Source of the DNA: Polytrichum commune | Lineage: Eukaryota > Streptophyta > Polytrichopsida > Polytrichales > Polytrichaceae | Direction: 5' to 3' | Assembly (NCBI GenBank): GCA_950295325.1 | Contig: OX485803.1 | Location: 76,585,554 to 76,649,553, forward strand | Length of the DNA: 64,000 bases | Program-made: the position numbers and the translations under genes | In this document: positions 1 through 12,420 of the stretch, one piece after another | How the letters are laid out: each line of letters opens with the position of its first letter | How positions within the stretch are numbered: position 1 is the stretch's first letter | The notes under the pieces: generated by a model | What the model saw: only the letters and a program-made list of their open reading frames with translations | Told to the model about the DNA's origin: nothing | Databases searched by the model: none

Positions 1-584
1 TAATGCACATATATATAAACACACACTATGGGTTTTGATTATTCACTATTGTATTCATTTTTTTTCAATATGGGCGTTTGCCCATATTAGTCTAAGAGCA
101 TTTACCTCAATGTAATATGACCTTCATGACCCTCAACAACTAATAGATTGGATATATTTTAAAAAATTTATTCCTATTTGATTCACAACAATGAAGTATT
201 CAACTTACACTAGAGGTGTCCAAAGTACTTTCAATGTCAAGAAGTGCTTATGCATTATCCTTTGAACTAGACATCTTGTGAACAATGGTTTTGTCTCTAC
301 CTAGATGGTATACCATCCAAAGTATCATTCATTTCAAAGTGATTTGTCATACATTGAAATGTGGATTTTTGATATTTTGAGAAAACATTCTTATTATTTT
401 CTCATTATGTTGAATCAACATCCAAAATCTTAAAAATGTTGCAATAAACAAGAAATAATGTTTGAATCTATTATAATTAGTACAAAGAAATTCAAAGACA
501 TGAAACATTTGTTCTTCCTAATGACACCCTGATTCAAACAATTGGTTAGGTAGAATCTAATAAGCATCAAAAAGTAAAATTTAC
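1..584. other. AT-rich flank or intron downstream of the TNL exons
   Basis: There is no coding signal. It lies downstream (minus strand) of a good splice donor at 583-584, so it is most likely the next intron of the resistance gene. No leucine-rich-repeat exon is visible. Confidence 0.4.
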
Positions 585-2659
585 TTGATTTCCCTCCACT
601 ACACTCCTTGAGGTCTCGGGATTCCACAAGTGGCTTCGCTTTCCAGCAACACGCGATTGCCTCGTCACCACTTCCTTTCCCATATCACATAGAATGTCAT
701 GCATTGATATTTTGTGCTCACGACCGTCTATTTTTATCAAAGATTTGTCCCTCAATGTACGCAATGACAATTGTGGAGACCTGTACGAATCACAAGATTC
801 CCAAATCTTCATAGCGAAGTTTTCTTCTTTGCCTGCTAAAAAACAACTTATGTCAAGAAACATTTCCTGCTCTTGGCTATTAAGATAGTCATAGCTTATT
901 TTGAGCTTGTTTGAAATGTCAACATTCATCCCCAAATCCTTGCTTACTTGATACCAACATATGACATCATCTTGGGTTTTCTTGTCATACAAGAAAGCTC
1001 CCATGACCTCCAGTGCCAATGGAAGGCCACCACAAGCTTGAACAACCTCCTTTGCAAGATCATGAAAACCGTCACTTGGTTCCTCACTACGAAATGCATG
1101 CCAATTGAATAGCCTGGAGGATTCAATAAAGGTCAACTCTTTGACTTCATATAATGCATTTTCACCTTGTCCTTGAGTGATGTTGTTCAACAAATTTCGA
1201 TCTCGGGATGTTACAAGAACATGACTACCCAAACCCAAGGTCTTGATTTCAGGTATGAGAGACTCAAATTGCTTTATATTATTTATGTCATCAATGATAG
1301 TCAATACTTTCCGACTACCTAGGCGGTCAAACCAATAAGAAGCATATTCTTTGTTGTTCTTGAGATCTTCTTCGAACACATCATGTACCAATTGTTTTTG
1401 CATATCCAAAATAGAATTTTCCTTCACATCTTTCAAAAAGCATTGGCATTGAAATTCTTTACGTTGCTTCACAAAGTGGTTGTACACTTCTATGGCAAGG
1501 GTGGTTTTTCCAATGCCACCCATACCGACAATGCCCATAATCTTAACAACGTTGTCTTGAAGCATGTTCATTCTCTTCACCAACTCTTTTGTAGAGTCTT
1601 CTAATGCCACTCGACGATGAGGACTTTGTACATATTGGTACGGAGACAAAACATCTAGAACCGCTTTCACAATTCGTTTCTTGAGTTTGGCTTCATCTCT
1701 ACAAATGAAAATAATGCCACTTGGTTAAGATATCCTTCAAAACATAAAATCAATGACTATAGATTTGTTGAATTATGTTGGAAATTTTACTTGGGATCAA
1801 AACAACAACTACATGGGAAGGACACATCTGCTAAAGTTTTGATATTGAAAACTCACCCATTGAACTCTGTAAGGCGGAATCCTGTGATATTGGCAACCTC
1901 CAAGAGAGCAACCTTCCACCGTATGATGTCTTCGTCCCGCCCTCGTGTTTTATGCTTGATAAATGCGTTTGCAAATGGTCCATCATGGGGCTGGCGTAGA
2001 TGCATTGGATCAATATCAAAATATACCGGTATGATTGGTTTTCCGCTCTTGAGGATATCACACAATTCATTAAGACAATATTTGGATTCTGCATAATGCT
2101 TTGAGAATATGGCAACATGAACACCGACTCCAGTTAGTGCCTCATTGATCGAATGAAAGGCATGGTGCCCCTTTTCTAGGGATTTTGCATCGAGAAAGGG
2201 ATTGAATCCAGCAGAGATGAGAGCTTCATTGAGGTGGCTAACAAACGATGACTTTACATCAGGTCCTCGATGGTTCAAGAAAACATCATATTTTTTGAAA
2301 GATTGTGAGTTTTTAAGAGAGTAATCATTCAACAAAAGTCTTTTCTGGTTGTCGAGCACGCTTGTTGATGGCCCTGCATCAAAACCCCTTTGGTGCTTCA
2401 AATTGGTTTCCTGATCATGAAGATGTTGTAGAGCATGTCCTTCACTTGGCAAGCCTTGCAAAGTCTCTTGCACCATATGCTTTTGCAAACTATTTGCAAT
2501 TGGCAAGTCTTGTGAAGAATCTTTGACTTGCAAATTTTGTTGCAAAGAACTTGTTGTGTCATTCAATGAAAGAGATGTGTGACCATGGTCTTGAATACCG
2601 CAATGTCTCCCACAAATCCATTGTAATATGTTTGCTACAAATGACCAACAATGCTCCAT
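585..2659 (-). CDS. TIR-NB-ARC disease-resistance protein (TNL), 3' part outside window
   Basis: Intracellular immune receptor of the TIR-NBS-LRR class. Exon 1 runs 2659-1857 and exon 2 runs 1698-585. The donor GG|GTGAGT and the acceptor TTTGTAG|AG join in frame (phase 2) and read EFNGDEAKL. An N-terminal extension of about 123 residues precedes the TIR domain, which starts KKYDVFLNHRGPDV and keeps the CLNEL motif with its glutamate (the NADase residue in this family). The NB-ARC has the P-loop GMGGIGKTT near residue 325, kinase-2 VLTIIDDI, RNBS-B SHVLVTSRDR, GLPL as CGGLPLALEVMG, RNBS-D MFLDISCFLAG and MHD as SMHDILCDMG. All are intact, so this is probably a functional gene. Exon 2 ends in a splice donor (CAA|GTAAAT), so LRR exons are expected beyond the left edge. 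The start is the first ATG of the open frame and an earlier exon is possible. Confidence 0.88.
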
Positions 2660-4104
2660 GGTTTTCAAATTGTATGCTTGGACGAGTTCCTCCTCCCCCC
2701 CTCCTCCCTACTCAAAATAATTTAATAAAAGAATGTAGATCTCCAACTTTGGACCTGCAACCCCTTCAAAGGTGCTTAGGACATGATCCATCTTAAATGC
2801 ATGGGCATCGCCAAATTGCTGTACAATAACTACATGAATATTTTAAATACTTAGAACTTTTGATGTGATCAACATGATATGAACAAATAAGAATATATCA
2901 ACAAGCTTCAAGAACATGATTTCAACAAAATTTAGAATCAAATCTCTAGAAGGAACGACAACTTGTGCCCTAAATTGTGGTCATCAGGAAATGTATGGCC
3001 AACTTGAGATTTATAAGGAATAAACAAAGCACATAAACTATATGTGACTTTCATAGTCTTATCATGGTCTTAGCAATCAAGCAATTGATTAAGAAAAAAT
3101 TAGTCAAAATGCAAGAATTAGCTTCTCCAATCCTTATTGATGGTGGAGGATATTCACGTTTCATCAAAATATATCAATATGTTGTATAATCTCTATAATG
3201 TATTGGATTGATGCACAAACTACAAACAAAAAATCATTTATCAAGTGGATGTCATGTGGATAAACTCTTGATAAATTAAAATGTAACCAAGAAAATTGAA
3301 GGCTTACATAGGAATAATGAATGTTTAAAGGCAATGGTAACAAATTAAAAGGCGTATGTCCATATGTTTTCTCGAATCCTGATGCATCATCACAGAATTA
3401 CATATTTGTCTAGTGATACCAAGACACACATACCACAAGTCTACTTACGAGAAATTGCAAATTCCAAGTTGAGTATTACTTACCTAGGCATCATGAAACT
3501 CTATCATGGTGACTGCATGCACAAAAGAAGCGCCAAGAGAAGCGACGATACAAGCAACCTGCACAACAACCATACGTTGAGAGACTTGCCCTTTGCTGAA
3601 GAGAGAGACAGACGAGTCTAAGCTGATGGCGAAACTCAAGTTACTTAAGTAGAGAGGAACGAACTCTATTATGAGCAAGGATGAATTGCATATTCCTCTA
3701 GCAGTATCAACACAAACAAACTCAAGAGAAGCAGTTTGTAAGAGTGTAGCTTGCCTCCAGGAGACACGGCCGCCATGGCGAGTGCTGAAACAAAAGAAGT
3801 GTCAAGAGTGGCGGATTTGCAAGCAGCCTGCACAGCAACGATACGATGGGAGTGGCCTCGGCTGAAGAGACACAGACAGAGACAGCGAGAGAGACAGAGA
3901 GAGAGAGTCCTGGTGCCACAACTTCAAAAGTAAGCTTTAAGAGAGGACCACACTCCTTCTTTCCTGCTTTCCTTCATTGTGTGCTTGCCAGAGAGTTGGG
4001 GACACCTAAGTTGGAGTGCTACTGTGGCAGCCTTTCCGACTAATTGAACCGACTCTGTGAGTCAATGCGTGCTGACCAAGCAACTATTATACTGTACTTA
4101 TGAG
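2660..4104. other. Upstream region of the TNL gene with a diverged duplication
   Basis: AT-rich non-coding DNA. A block at about 3512-3625 recurs in diverged form at about 3780-3910 (gene-strand context AAGAAGNG.CAAGAG, then GCAACCTGCACA / GCAGCCTGCACA). The second copy ends in a GA-rich tract at 3876-3910. It may be TNL promoter or leader sequence. Confidence 0.35.
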
Positions 4105-4321
4105 CAGGGAACGGGAAGAACCGGCTGCTAGTTACAGAGGAACCGGTTGAGTTTGAGAAATAGCCGGTTGAAGTTCAAGACTTCAGGGAATTAACCGACC
4201 GTTTTCGAGGAACCTATGGAATATATCCTGATTTTATAGAGCATACCTGATAGATTTCAACATGTAACGTGTTGGATTTGAAAACCATAGGATATCGACC
4301 GAAAAATCTCCCGGGACACCG
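4105..4321 (-). mobile_element. hAT-like MITE, family copy 1 (no clear TSD)
   Basis: About 217 bp, similar along its length to 60482-60711 in the same orientation, and to 32331-32557 and 44649-44868 in reverse complement. It begins CAGGGAACGGGAAGAACC, which resembles hAT terminal repeats. Shared internal words are GTTGAGTTTGAGAAATA and GAAGTTCAAGACTTCAGG. The flanks do not show a matching 8-bp duplication. Confidence 0.6.
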
Positions 4322-4454
4322 GGGCCAGGTGTCACATGCATGCAGGGGCTCCTTAGCTGCCCAGATTTCATGTCCACCTTTCATCATTCGAAGGTTCTTC
4401 AACTTCCACTGCTCTCCTGACCCGGAACAGATGCAGTGAATGTGCAAGCTTCCT

Positions 4455-4840
4455 CTTTACTAAAGTAGACGGGTCTTAAATGGTTACTGTTTCCAAGTAA
4501 GCCCACTTCTCTTGGGACACAAAACACGCGATTGGTACGAAACAGTTACCAAATCCAGATGGCAGCCATAGCCACCTTCCTGATAAGTTTCGGAGCTCCT
4601 ATGAAAAAAAAATTGCATCATCAAAGTGAAGATTCTTGTGCTCATTAAATGGGTACATCTCTTGAACTGTGTTCATTGTTGAACCTAGAACGGTCAGCAT
4701 ATTTTGAGCACGTAGTCTAGTCTCTCTCAAACATATGTCTTGTGGGTGTTTGTTTTGTGCAGCTAAACTTAATCTCAAACCACACAAAAATAAGTAAATC
4801 CAACTAGTAAGATAAGTTACCGAATAAGGCATGCCTACCT
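4455..4840 (+). repeat. Dispersed repeat family Q, copy 1
   Basis: Similar to 33035-33400 in the same orientation: TAGACGGGTCTT.AATGGTTACT, then ACACGCGAT, TTTTGAGCA, and GATAAGTTACCGAAT / GATAAGTAACCGAAT near the end. A shorter inverted piece lies near 59530-59600. No coding sequence is preserved and the element class is unknown. Confidence 0.5.
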
Positions 4841-5163
4841 TATAACATAGCTCTCCGGTAGCCCAACAAAGTACTCAAGCATCACATAAAGTCATAAATC
4901 TGGGGGTATTCATTCGACATGAAATTGCAATATTGAGCACGACTTTCTACATTGAGAAACATGGCATGAGTACATTCAATAGTGTTAGGTGTATGCCTAT
5001 GTTACACAATGGTCTACAATTTGACTACAATGTACACAAATGACACTTGGCTTTAGAATGCTCAAGAATATCTTCCTCTTGCATACTAAAATGTAAACAT
5101 TTGACACTTGCCATTGGTATGCTCAATGATATTTCCCCTAGCATATTAAATCGCAAAACTAAC

Positions 5164-5574
5164 CACAGGGGGGTCACTTCATTGTCAAGTTGACACCATG
5201 TGCGGACAAAGTTTGCTACCCCTATATTACATGCCATATATAATTTTAAAATTTATGATATTTTTTCTACATATACATAACCATTGATAGTATCTTATGT
5301 ATACTTTTTTGAAATTTTTAGTCATCTTTATTTTTTTTAGTAATTTTTTTAGTTCAATTATGTGTCATTCTAGTTAGAAACGGTATGTTTTATGAAAAAA
5401 AAAAAATCATCAAATTTAGTTACCACTTTTGACTATGTCATAGGTACTGTGTATATCTACTCATGAAAAAAAATTGATAAAATTTTGACCCATTTTGGTG
5501 GTGCAACTTACAAAAAGAAGATTGTTTTTGGTCGCACGTGGTGTTCAACTTGACAATGGAGTGATCTACCCGTG
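5164..5574. mobile_element. hAT-like MITE with 8-bp TSD AAACTAAC
   Basis: A 411-bp element with about 40-bp imperfect terminal inverted repeats sharing CATTGTCAAGTTGA and CACCA.GTGCG. It is bounded by identical 8-bp direct repeats AAACTAAC at 5156-5163 and 5575-5582. The ends read CACAGGGG and CACGGGTA from each side. The 8-bp duplication and CA...GGG ends fit the hAT superfamily. No transposase is present, so it is non-autonomous. Confidence 0.75.
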
Positions 5575-5582
5575 AAACTAAC

Positions 5583-7562
5583 ATCTCAAGTATTCCAATG
5601 TGCTACTCTACATATCATAATGTAAATAACTTTCCACTTAGAATAGTTACTTATGTTGACGAATAGCATCGTATTGGCAATTAGCAAACATGACGCTTTG
5701 AGAACTCTAGATATCTCGTTTAGGCCCTTTGCAAATAGTGTACAAGACACACCATAAACGGTGTAGGGTGCAAGCATGTTAAAGTGGACCCAAAAAGTGC
5801 TCTAGTATGCTAAAATCATTATCTCCTTGGTCAGACGCTTATAACAAATAACAAGATGTTTTTTATATTGGTTTTTATTTCGTGGTTCCCGCTATTGTTG
5901 TGTTAATTACTCAAATATAGAATATCAAGATGAGATCTTCAACACTTATCATTAAAAGTATTGTTGAAAAGCACATGGAATAATATGGACTTGCATCCTT
6001 GGGATCTTTTGGATGTAAATGTTATGACCATAAACATTTTTCATATTACTTGAATTCACTATAAACTTGAGGGCATCATAAAGAAATGGAAAAACCATCA
6101 AATTAATGTAGTTTTTTTATCATTTTTTTAAATAAACAATTACTTAATCAATAACACCTACTTGCACACCACTTGCACCATCTTCTAAAATATGCATACT
6201 TTTTTTGAAGATATTTTTGGTCAAAATGAATTGCTTGGCTTTATAAATATATTTTTTCCTTGAATGTTTATGATTTTTTCCACAAAATTCAAAGTTAGTC
6301 TACAAGTTTGAACCACTTTCACTTAGAAATATGTGCAAGGGCCAAGAGCTATTCACTTTACCACTCTTGCACCCTGTAGTAGAGTTAGTTTTCATTAGTG
6401 ACACACGTTGTGTCAGAAGATACAAAATGTATGATCTACTTCATGAAGGTTAAATGTCTCGTAATGAAGAGGAGACAATCAAGTTGTCTAGGCTTCTTCT
6501 GTTGAGAGGTTTGATTGGGATTGTACACACCTTCTTACAAAATGCAGACCCTTGTATGAAAATTTGTAAGAACTAAGTTTTTGTGCATCTGCGTGTTGTT
6601 GTGGATCATCCAATTGATCCCCTGAAAACTCGTGAATCCGGTTTATGGGTTGATGCGATAATGTATAACTCGTTTGTTTTCTGTGCGAACATAGAATTTT
6701 TTTCAACATTTGCCATATGACCGGATATTTGTTCCAGGTTTCAAATTATTGTAGACATGGCAATTACCAGTCATATTTTATAATGGTGTTGTTTTTTGAG
6801 TGGGTGGGTAGCATAGTTGTTATAATAATAAAATGTTTTTTAAGTCAATTCTCACAAAAAGTGTGATGTTGACAAGTCGAGAATGACAATTTTTATGTTA
6901 GCTTAGTTATCGGTGTTTGTGCTAAAATGACTGCGTCCACTAAGTCTTGGCCTAGCCCATTGAAGCCTTGCCAACTTTTCTAGGTAGGTGAAGCCTGATG
7001 CTTCATGTGGAGTGTAATTGGATCCTCAACGAGGTTGGATGATTTAGATTTGCCCTCTAAAGCATGGACCACGTCACGTAGTGTGAAAGGGTCAAAGGGG
7101 ATGCATGCTCCAGCGTAGGACGATAGTGGGATGGATGCCGATGGATGGACTTGTGACGATCTAGTCTTTTAGTGATGAAACAAGGTTGCCAGCCATATGC
7201 CTTGTTGCAAGGTGTGGGCTTTACTTATAGTTATGATGCTTCGAGATTAGTGGTGTAATACAGGTTGTCTTTATGGGCATTGACCTATGCCAAAGTTTAG
7301 TAGTTTTAATTCTTAGCATTACATATGTAGCGTTACTCCACCCTCTCCCCCATGGTTGGACGAGAGCATTTCATTTGTTGATGGTTGGAAGAGAGCGTTT
7401 TATTCTGAATGGGAGCGAAGATGTCCTAGCGGCATCAAAAAACTTCATGCAAAAAACTTGCTAACATGCAAGGAAACACTTGCATCAAGAAAGCCTTTGA
7501 CTAGGACAATGTCTAGGACTCAATGCTATTGGTCTATGACAGATAGTGGCACCCATGTGATT
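5583..7562. other. Intergenic, AT-rich, no gene seen
   Basis: Only short chance reading frames. The last part (about 6930-7560) may be flanking sequence of the gypsy remnant that follows, but I see no diagnostic motif. Confidence 0.3.
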
Positions 7563-7868
7563 TCATTGCCAAGAATGTTTTGGAGAATGTATAGAGATTA
7601 GCGTCAAGAACGCAGCAGAATATGAAAGTCGAGCAGCTTCTATGTTGAATTTGTGCTCTTGTAAGTGCATTTTGGTGACCACATAAGGGCCTATATACTG
7701 TGCTCCGAATTTCCCTTGCCGTTCGCACCTCTTCTCTTTGTAAGATGTCAACCAATCTCCTACAATGAATGCATGGTTGAATTTGACCCTTTTGTCCTTA
7801 TTGAAATTTTGTGCGAACTACGCCTACTGTATCTTGAGGTTAGTTGTCTACACCATGTTCCTTGCATG
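7563..7868 (-). pseudogene. Ty3/gypsy polyprotein remnant, integrase C-terminal part
   Basis: In the minus-strand frame at about 7563-7830, a region resembles the integrase C-terminal domain of plant Ty3/gypsy elements: a VGDWLTSY hydrophobic strand followed by GKFGAQYIGPYVV, matching the family pattern GKF..RW.GP.VV. Stops break the frame upstream. The zinc-binding part of the same integrase lies on the other side of the CACTA element. The catalytic DDE core between them is missing, so the gene is dead. Confidence 0.6.
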
Positions 7869-8172
7869 CACTACAAGGAAATGGGTGTATAATTGACAAA
7901 AATGTGACACTAAAATGTCCGAAGTGACAAAATCAGCTCAAAGCTATGAGTTTTTGTCAATTCGGACATTATTCAAAATTTGTGTCAATTTTCTGTCATC
8001 AGATTTATATATTTCACGTTTAACTTATTCCCTTCACCTGAGCATGTGTCTCATATTTATTAATAACAAAAGGTGTTACAAAAGGTTTTTAATTATTGTA
8101 ATTACTAGTATAAGTAATTAATATAAATAATGTATTTACTATAATTAATGTAATAACTAATTTAATTAATTA

Positions 8173-8525
8173 AAGTAAATACTGAAATTACCAATTTAAC
8201 TAAATACTGAAATTACCCTTTTGAGTAAATACTGAAATTACCAATTTAAGTAATGGGGAAATTACCAATTTAACTAAATACTGAAATTTGTTAATTTAAG
8301 TAAATACTGAAATTTGCTAATTTAAGTAAATACTGAAATTTGCTAATTTAAGTAAATACTGAAATTTGCTAATTTAAGTAAATACTGAAATTTGCTAATT
8401 TAAGTAAATATTAAAATTTGCTAATTTAAGTAAATACTGAAATGTTCTAATTTAAGTAAATATTGAAATTTTCCAATTTAGGTAAATACTGAAATTTTCT
8501 ATTTTCAGTATAATACTGAAATTAT
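8173..8525. repeat. 26-bp minisatellite, about 13 units
   Basis: Tandem units of the form TAAATACTGAAATTTGCTAA plus TTTAAG. The central units (about 8296-8440) are nearly identical and the outer ones diverge (ACC or TTC in place of TGC). It lies inside the CACTA element and is too regular and spacer-free for a CRISPR array. Confidence 0.9.
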
Positions 8526-8754
8526 TTTAATTAATGTAGTTAAAATAATTACAATAATTACTGTAATAATGTTTAGGAGTATTTTTGTAAATTGTTTTTA
8601 ATACAAATACAATACGTACTAATTAAAAACAGTAAATACATTAATTCTATGCTTGTTTTTACTTTCACTAATTAAAAAATATATATACATAAGTTTATAA
8701 GTCTTATGGCTTCTTCATACAAAACTCTTACATACTTGGCCTATATCATGTAAT

Positions 8755-8960
8755 GAGCGGTGGCTTAGTGGCTAAGGCCTTCACACTATAGCCAAGAGGT
8801 TCAAGGTTTGATCCCTTGACCCCTCACCCTTGGCTTCGCCTAGGGTAGGTAGGTGGCTTTGTCCATTAGCCTAGGTTAGGTGAGGTAGTCCTTCGCCCTT
8901 AGACCTATGTGAGTAGGCCCCGAATGCGAGGTTGGATTACTAATTTAGGATTTTTTTACT
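8755..8960 (+). mobile_element. tRNA-derived SINE inside the CACTA element
   Basis: Contains a Pol III A-box match TGGCTTAGTGG at 8761-8771 and a B-box match GGTTTGATCCC at 8815-8825, about 44 bp apart as in tRNA genes. About 130 bp of unrelated body and a T-rich end (about 8949-8957) follow. The head does not fold as a proper tRNA, so this is not a tRNA gene. No clear target duplication was found. Confidence 0.7.
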
Positions 8961-9195
8961 AGTATAATTTGGACATTAAACCACATCACCATGGGTAAAT
9001 GACGAGGTAAAGAGAATCCAACATGGCAAGGGGGCCGGAGTAAATGGAATCCTACGTGTATAATTGTCCCAGATGACAAAGAAATTGACAGAACTCTGTT
9101 AATTGTATGACCGAATCAAGGTGCCTTATATGACATCCAAATTAACAGAATTTCGTCACATTTTTGTCAAATAGGTCATATAAACTCTTGTAGTG

Positions 9196-9521
9196 ATGCG
9201 TTGCAGAAGCATGTGACGTCCACAACTATTCTTAGCCAATGATAGCTTTCATGCACCCTTTCTAGGGTGCATTTAATGTGAAAATGTCCTACATGTCGAG
9301 AGGATTGAAACAAGGTTAGTATTTGTGGCGGGTCTTCCTTTTTGGGGACTTGGAGGAAGCACATTGTCCACTAACATGCTGTGGAAGATGAGTTTCCCAT
9401 TGACTACGAGGTGGTTGGGTCTATGGTAACGCAACTTCTTGGCAAGTGTTGAGTCAATATCAGTTGGTTCAAACCATGTGCAATAGGCGTGCATGAGAGC
9501 CTTGCACAATTGTGGATCCAT
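9196..9521 (-). pseudogene. Ty3/gypsy polyprotein remnant, integrase zinc-binding part
   Basis: The minus strand encodes an HHCC-type integrase zinc-binding motif: GHFHIKCTLERVHESYHWLR is typical of the gypsy integrase N-terminus, followed by a cysteine pair. The upstream part (9273-9521) is in a shifted frame, so at least one frameshift is present. The CACTA element sits exactly between the two cysteines' downstream side and the rest of the gene. Confidence 0.65.
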
Positions 9522-12420
9522 TGTCGACTACATAGGGTCACATCAAGAGAATTTGTCAGTCCCAGGGTACTTGAAGTGGTAGCGATCTATGGTTTTCATT
9601 CCTAATTCCTCGCAAAGAGCAAGTTGACATCATAGGTATATATATATAACTCAATGATTAATACACACATATATTAATCATTTATTATGCTCACATATAT
9701 TAATCTATGTATATCAATAATCATATATTTATTATAATCAAAATAACATATACATGTATGTTAAACACATATATGTTATAGATTATGTTAATCTATATTA
9801 ATTATTATATATATTTAAGCCACAGTGACCCATGGCCTGGTCCAAATTGGAATAAATGCCAAAAGTGATTGTGAGGAATGACTTTGCTTAGGAATGAATT
9901 TTGATTACTATGCTAAGTTATTACACTTACTAGGTATTGTATGCTTGAGACACTACTTGATCTCTATGCTATCCATTGTCGTATCTAACAGGGTTGGGGA
10001 TTTGTGGCACTCAAGTGTTTTCATTACTGGAATGTTCTTCATTCGCTTTCATCTTGTCAATAATATTGCTAATTATGTTTCAAGCAAATAAGTTAAACAA
10101 TAAGCAATATGACGGTTCCTTGTCTAGTGTGGGATATTAATATATGCATGTTAGTTAAATCTAAAATCATCTAAATTAGCATACTAGGTTGTTGACTTTG
10201 CAAACTCACCAACTAGCAACCATGTAGGACCCTCCAAATCCTTGCTTCTTCACTACTTATAGGGGTTTGTTTTCCTTCACTTTCCTCATAATGATTGACA
10301 AGCCCAAGCTTCACTTCACTTCTTCATCATTTTACATGTTCTAAGATCTTCATGTTCTTCTTGATTTTTGCTATTAATTTTCATTGAGAGTGCTTTATTT
10401 TTCATTTCTATCTACACATCAAAGATCTTGTTTCTTGCGTCTCTTCTTCTTTTAAAGTGTTTTTTTTTAATTTAAAAAAAATGTAGACCTCTCTGTGCTC
10501 CATGTTTTTGTCCTCATTTTTTCTTGAGAGAATTTGGATTTTTTAAGGTCATTTCTACCCCTTTGACATTGTCTTGCTCTTGTTATATATTGAGAATTAT
10601 GTTTATTCTTATCAAATTTCATTTTGCTACTCATATTCATGATGTCTTCTTTGTCTTCTTTCATACTAAAAACTTACTTCATTTTTTGGTTTGATATCCA
10701 TTTGCTTCATTTACTTTGATGACATCTTCTTCATTAAAATTGCCTTGATGATCTTTCATCTTGATATGACTATAATTCTATTACTTTAAAAAAAAAATCT
10801 CTTTCTACTAGTATTTTATACCTCCTATATTCTGATATTATCTATGATTTCATCTTGTCACTTACAATCATCTTTTGAATTGATTTTGTGTTATTCAAAA
10901 CTATCACAATATTCCATTTCATTGACTGCAATGAATGTACCATCTCTATTACACTTACAAGTAGCAAAGATGGGATTTTTATGAGAAATTTTTCCTGGCT
11001 ATGCCTTATCATGAACATATTAACATCATTATTCATGAAGTTAATTTTCTTGATAATCACAAAACACTGAAATCCATATGATAAACTTGAAGATACCATT
11101 GAATGTGCCCGATAGAAGATATCCTAAGAAAATGTTTTTTTAGTTCATATCTATATATAGAAATATATAAGGTATTATTAGACAAATTGAATTTTTTTGA
11201 ATTTTTTGCCAGTGGATGTATAATAACATGATCCATCATGGTTGATTTTTATGAATTTTTAATGATATAATTGTGACGCGTATCATGAAATAAAATTATA
11301 TGATACAATTAATTGAAAAATATGTTTCAAAAATATATAAATCAATTAATCAATCAACTGATATATTCATTGAAAGAAGACATATTGATGATTTTTCCTC
11401 TTAATATCACATATTTTTCTTAATTTTCTGATTTTTTTTTCTGATTTTAAAATAATTTCACAACATCAACATAATAATATATGAAGGTAAACTTTATTTA
11501 TAGTGATTTATATTCATCACAGTCAAACATGTTATTATTTAATATATTACATACTAAAGATATCACTTGTGCAAAATAAATGATGGAATAATCAAAATAA
11601 ACATTGGTTGTAACAACACATCATAGCAACTTGCCACATGTTACAGGCATTGACACTTACATTATAATCAAAATAGATACATGGAATCCAATGCCACATC
11701 ATAGTTCTATGCCACCTATTTGCAATTGCATAAAATAGCAACAACTCTATAATAGCCAGGAGGAGGTCTTACGTGCCAACTGGAAGGTACCTACCTAAAC
11801 TAAGCTCCATCTAACCCTCTTCATGTATTCATCCGGATGTTGTTATCAAATGACTTTACTTGAGTGCCACGAATCCCTGGCCATCTAACAGGGGGTTGTA
11901 CATGCACCTTGTCCTTACAGCTGATACACTACATACACAAAAGATACTCTCTAAGAAAGCTTGTCATGAGTATATGGTAACTCTATGTCAAACTACATCC
12001 TAAAGATTCATTAAACATCATGTCTGGAATGTTCATAATGGAGCAACAAACTTCATCTATTACTATTGGATGGATGAATGTAAAACATCTCATTTATTAA
12101 CTAATGCCCCTCCCCACCTGACTTTAGCTAAGCCTATATGAGCCCAAATTGGTGCCCACATTCTTATTTAATGCAGAATGACATTCAACCTTTGGAATTG
12201 GCATGTAGTTGTATTAGCATTAAAGTTGGATAGTACTTAAGTTGCCTTGATGTAGTTATGATGTTGCTCAAAGTTATATGTTCGTTTTTGAAGAAAAAGG
12301 GAAAAAAACCAAAAAGAAGTGAGGTATTTTAATTAGATTAGGGATGACATTAGGTAAGGAGGGATTTGAGTGAAAAATTAAGTGTTTGATTTAGATGTTA
12401 GGGTGTTCGTTTTGGGTAGT
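9522..12420. other. Intergenic AT-rich DNA, no gene seen
   Basis: Very AT-rich, with TA-rich stretches at 9640-9830 and T/C-rich stretches at 10300-10800. Reading frames are short and of low complexity. No splice-consistent coding block was found on either strand. Confidence 0.4.

Larger units (their letters stand above)
7869..9195. mobile_element. Non-autonomous CACTA (En/Spm) DNA transposon, 3-bp TSD ATG
   Basis: A 1327-bp element. The left end is CACTACAAGGAAATGGG and the right end, read inward, is CACTACAAGAGTTTAT. Both ends carry the subterminal word GACAAAAATGTGAC in inverted orientation. The 3-bp direct repeat ATG flanks it at 7866-7868 and 9196-9198, as expected for CACTA elements. 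No transposase is encoded. The inside holds a 26-bp minisatellite (8173-8525) and a tRNA-derived SINE (about 8755-8960). It interrupts a gypsy integrase remnant. Confidence 0.88.

Noticed and set aside
8173..8525. Regular repeat array resembling CRISPR
   Set aside because: Units are contiguous 26-bp tandem copies with no unique spacers, in a plant genome and inside a CACTA element.
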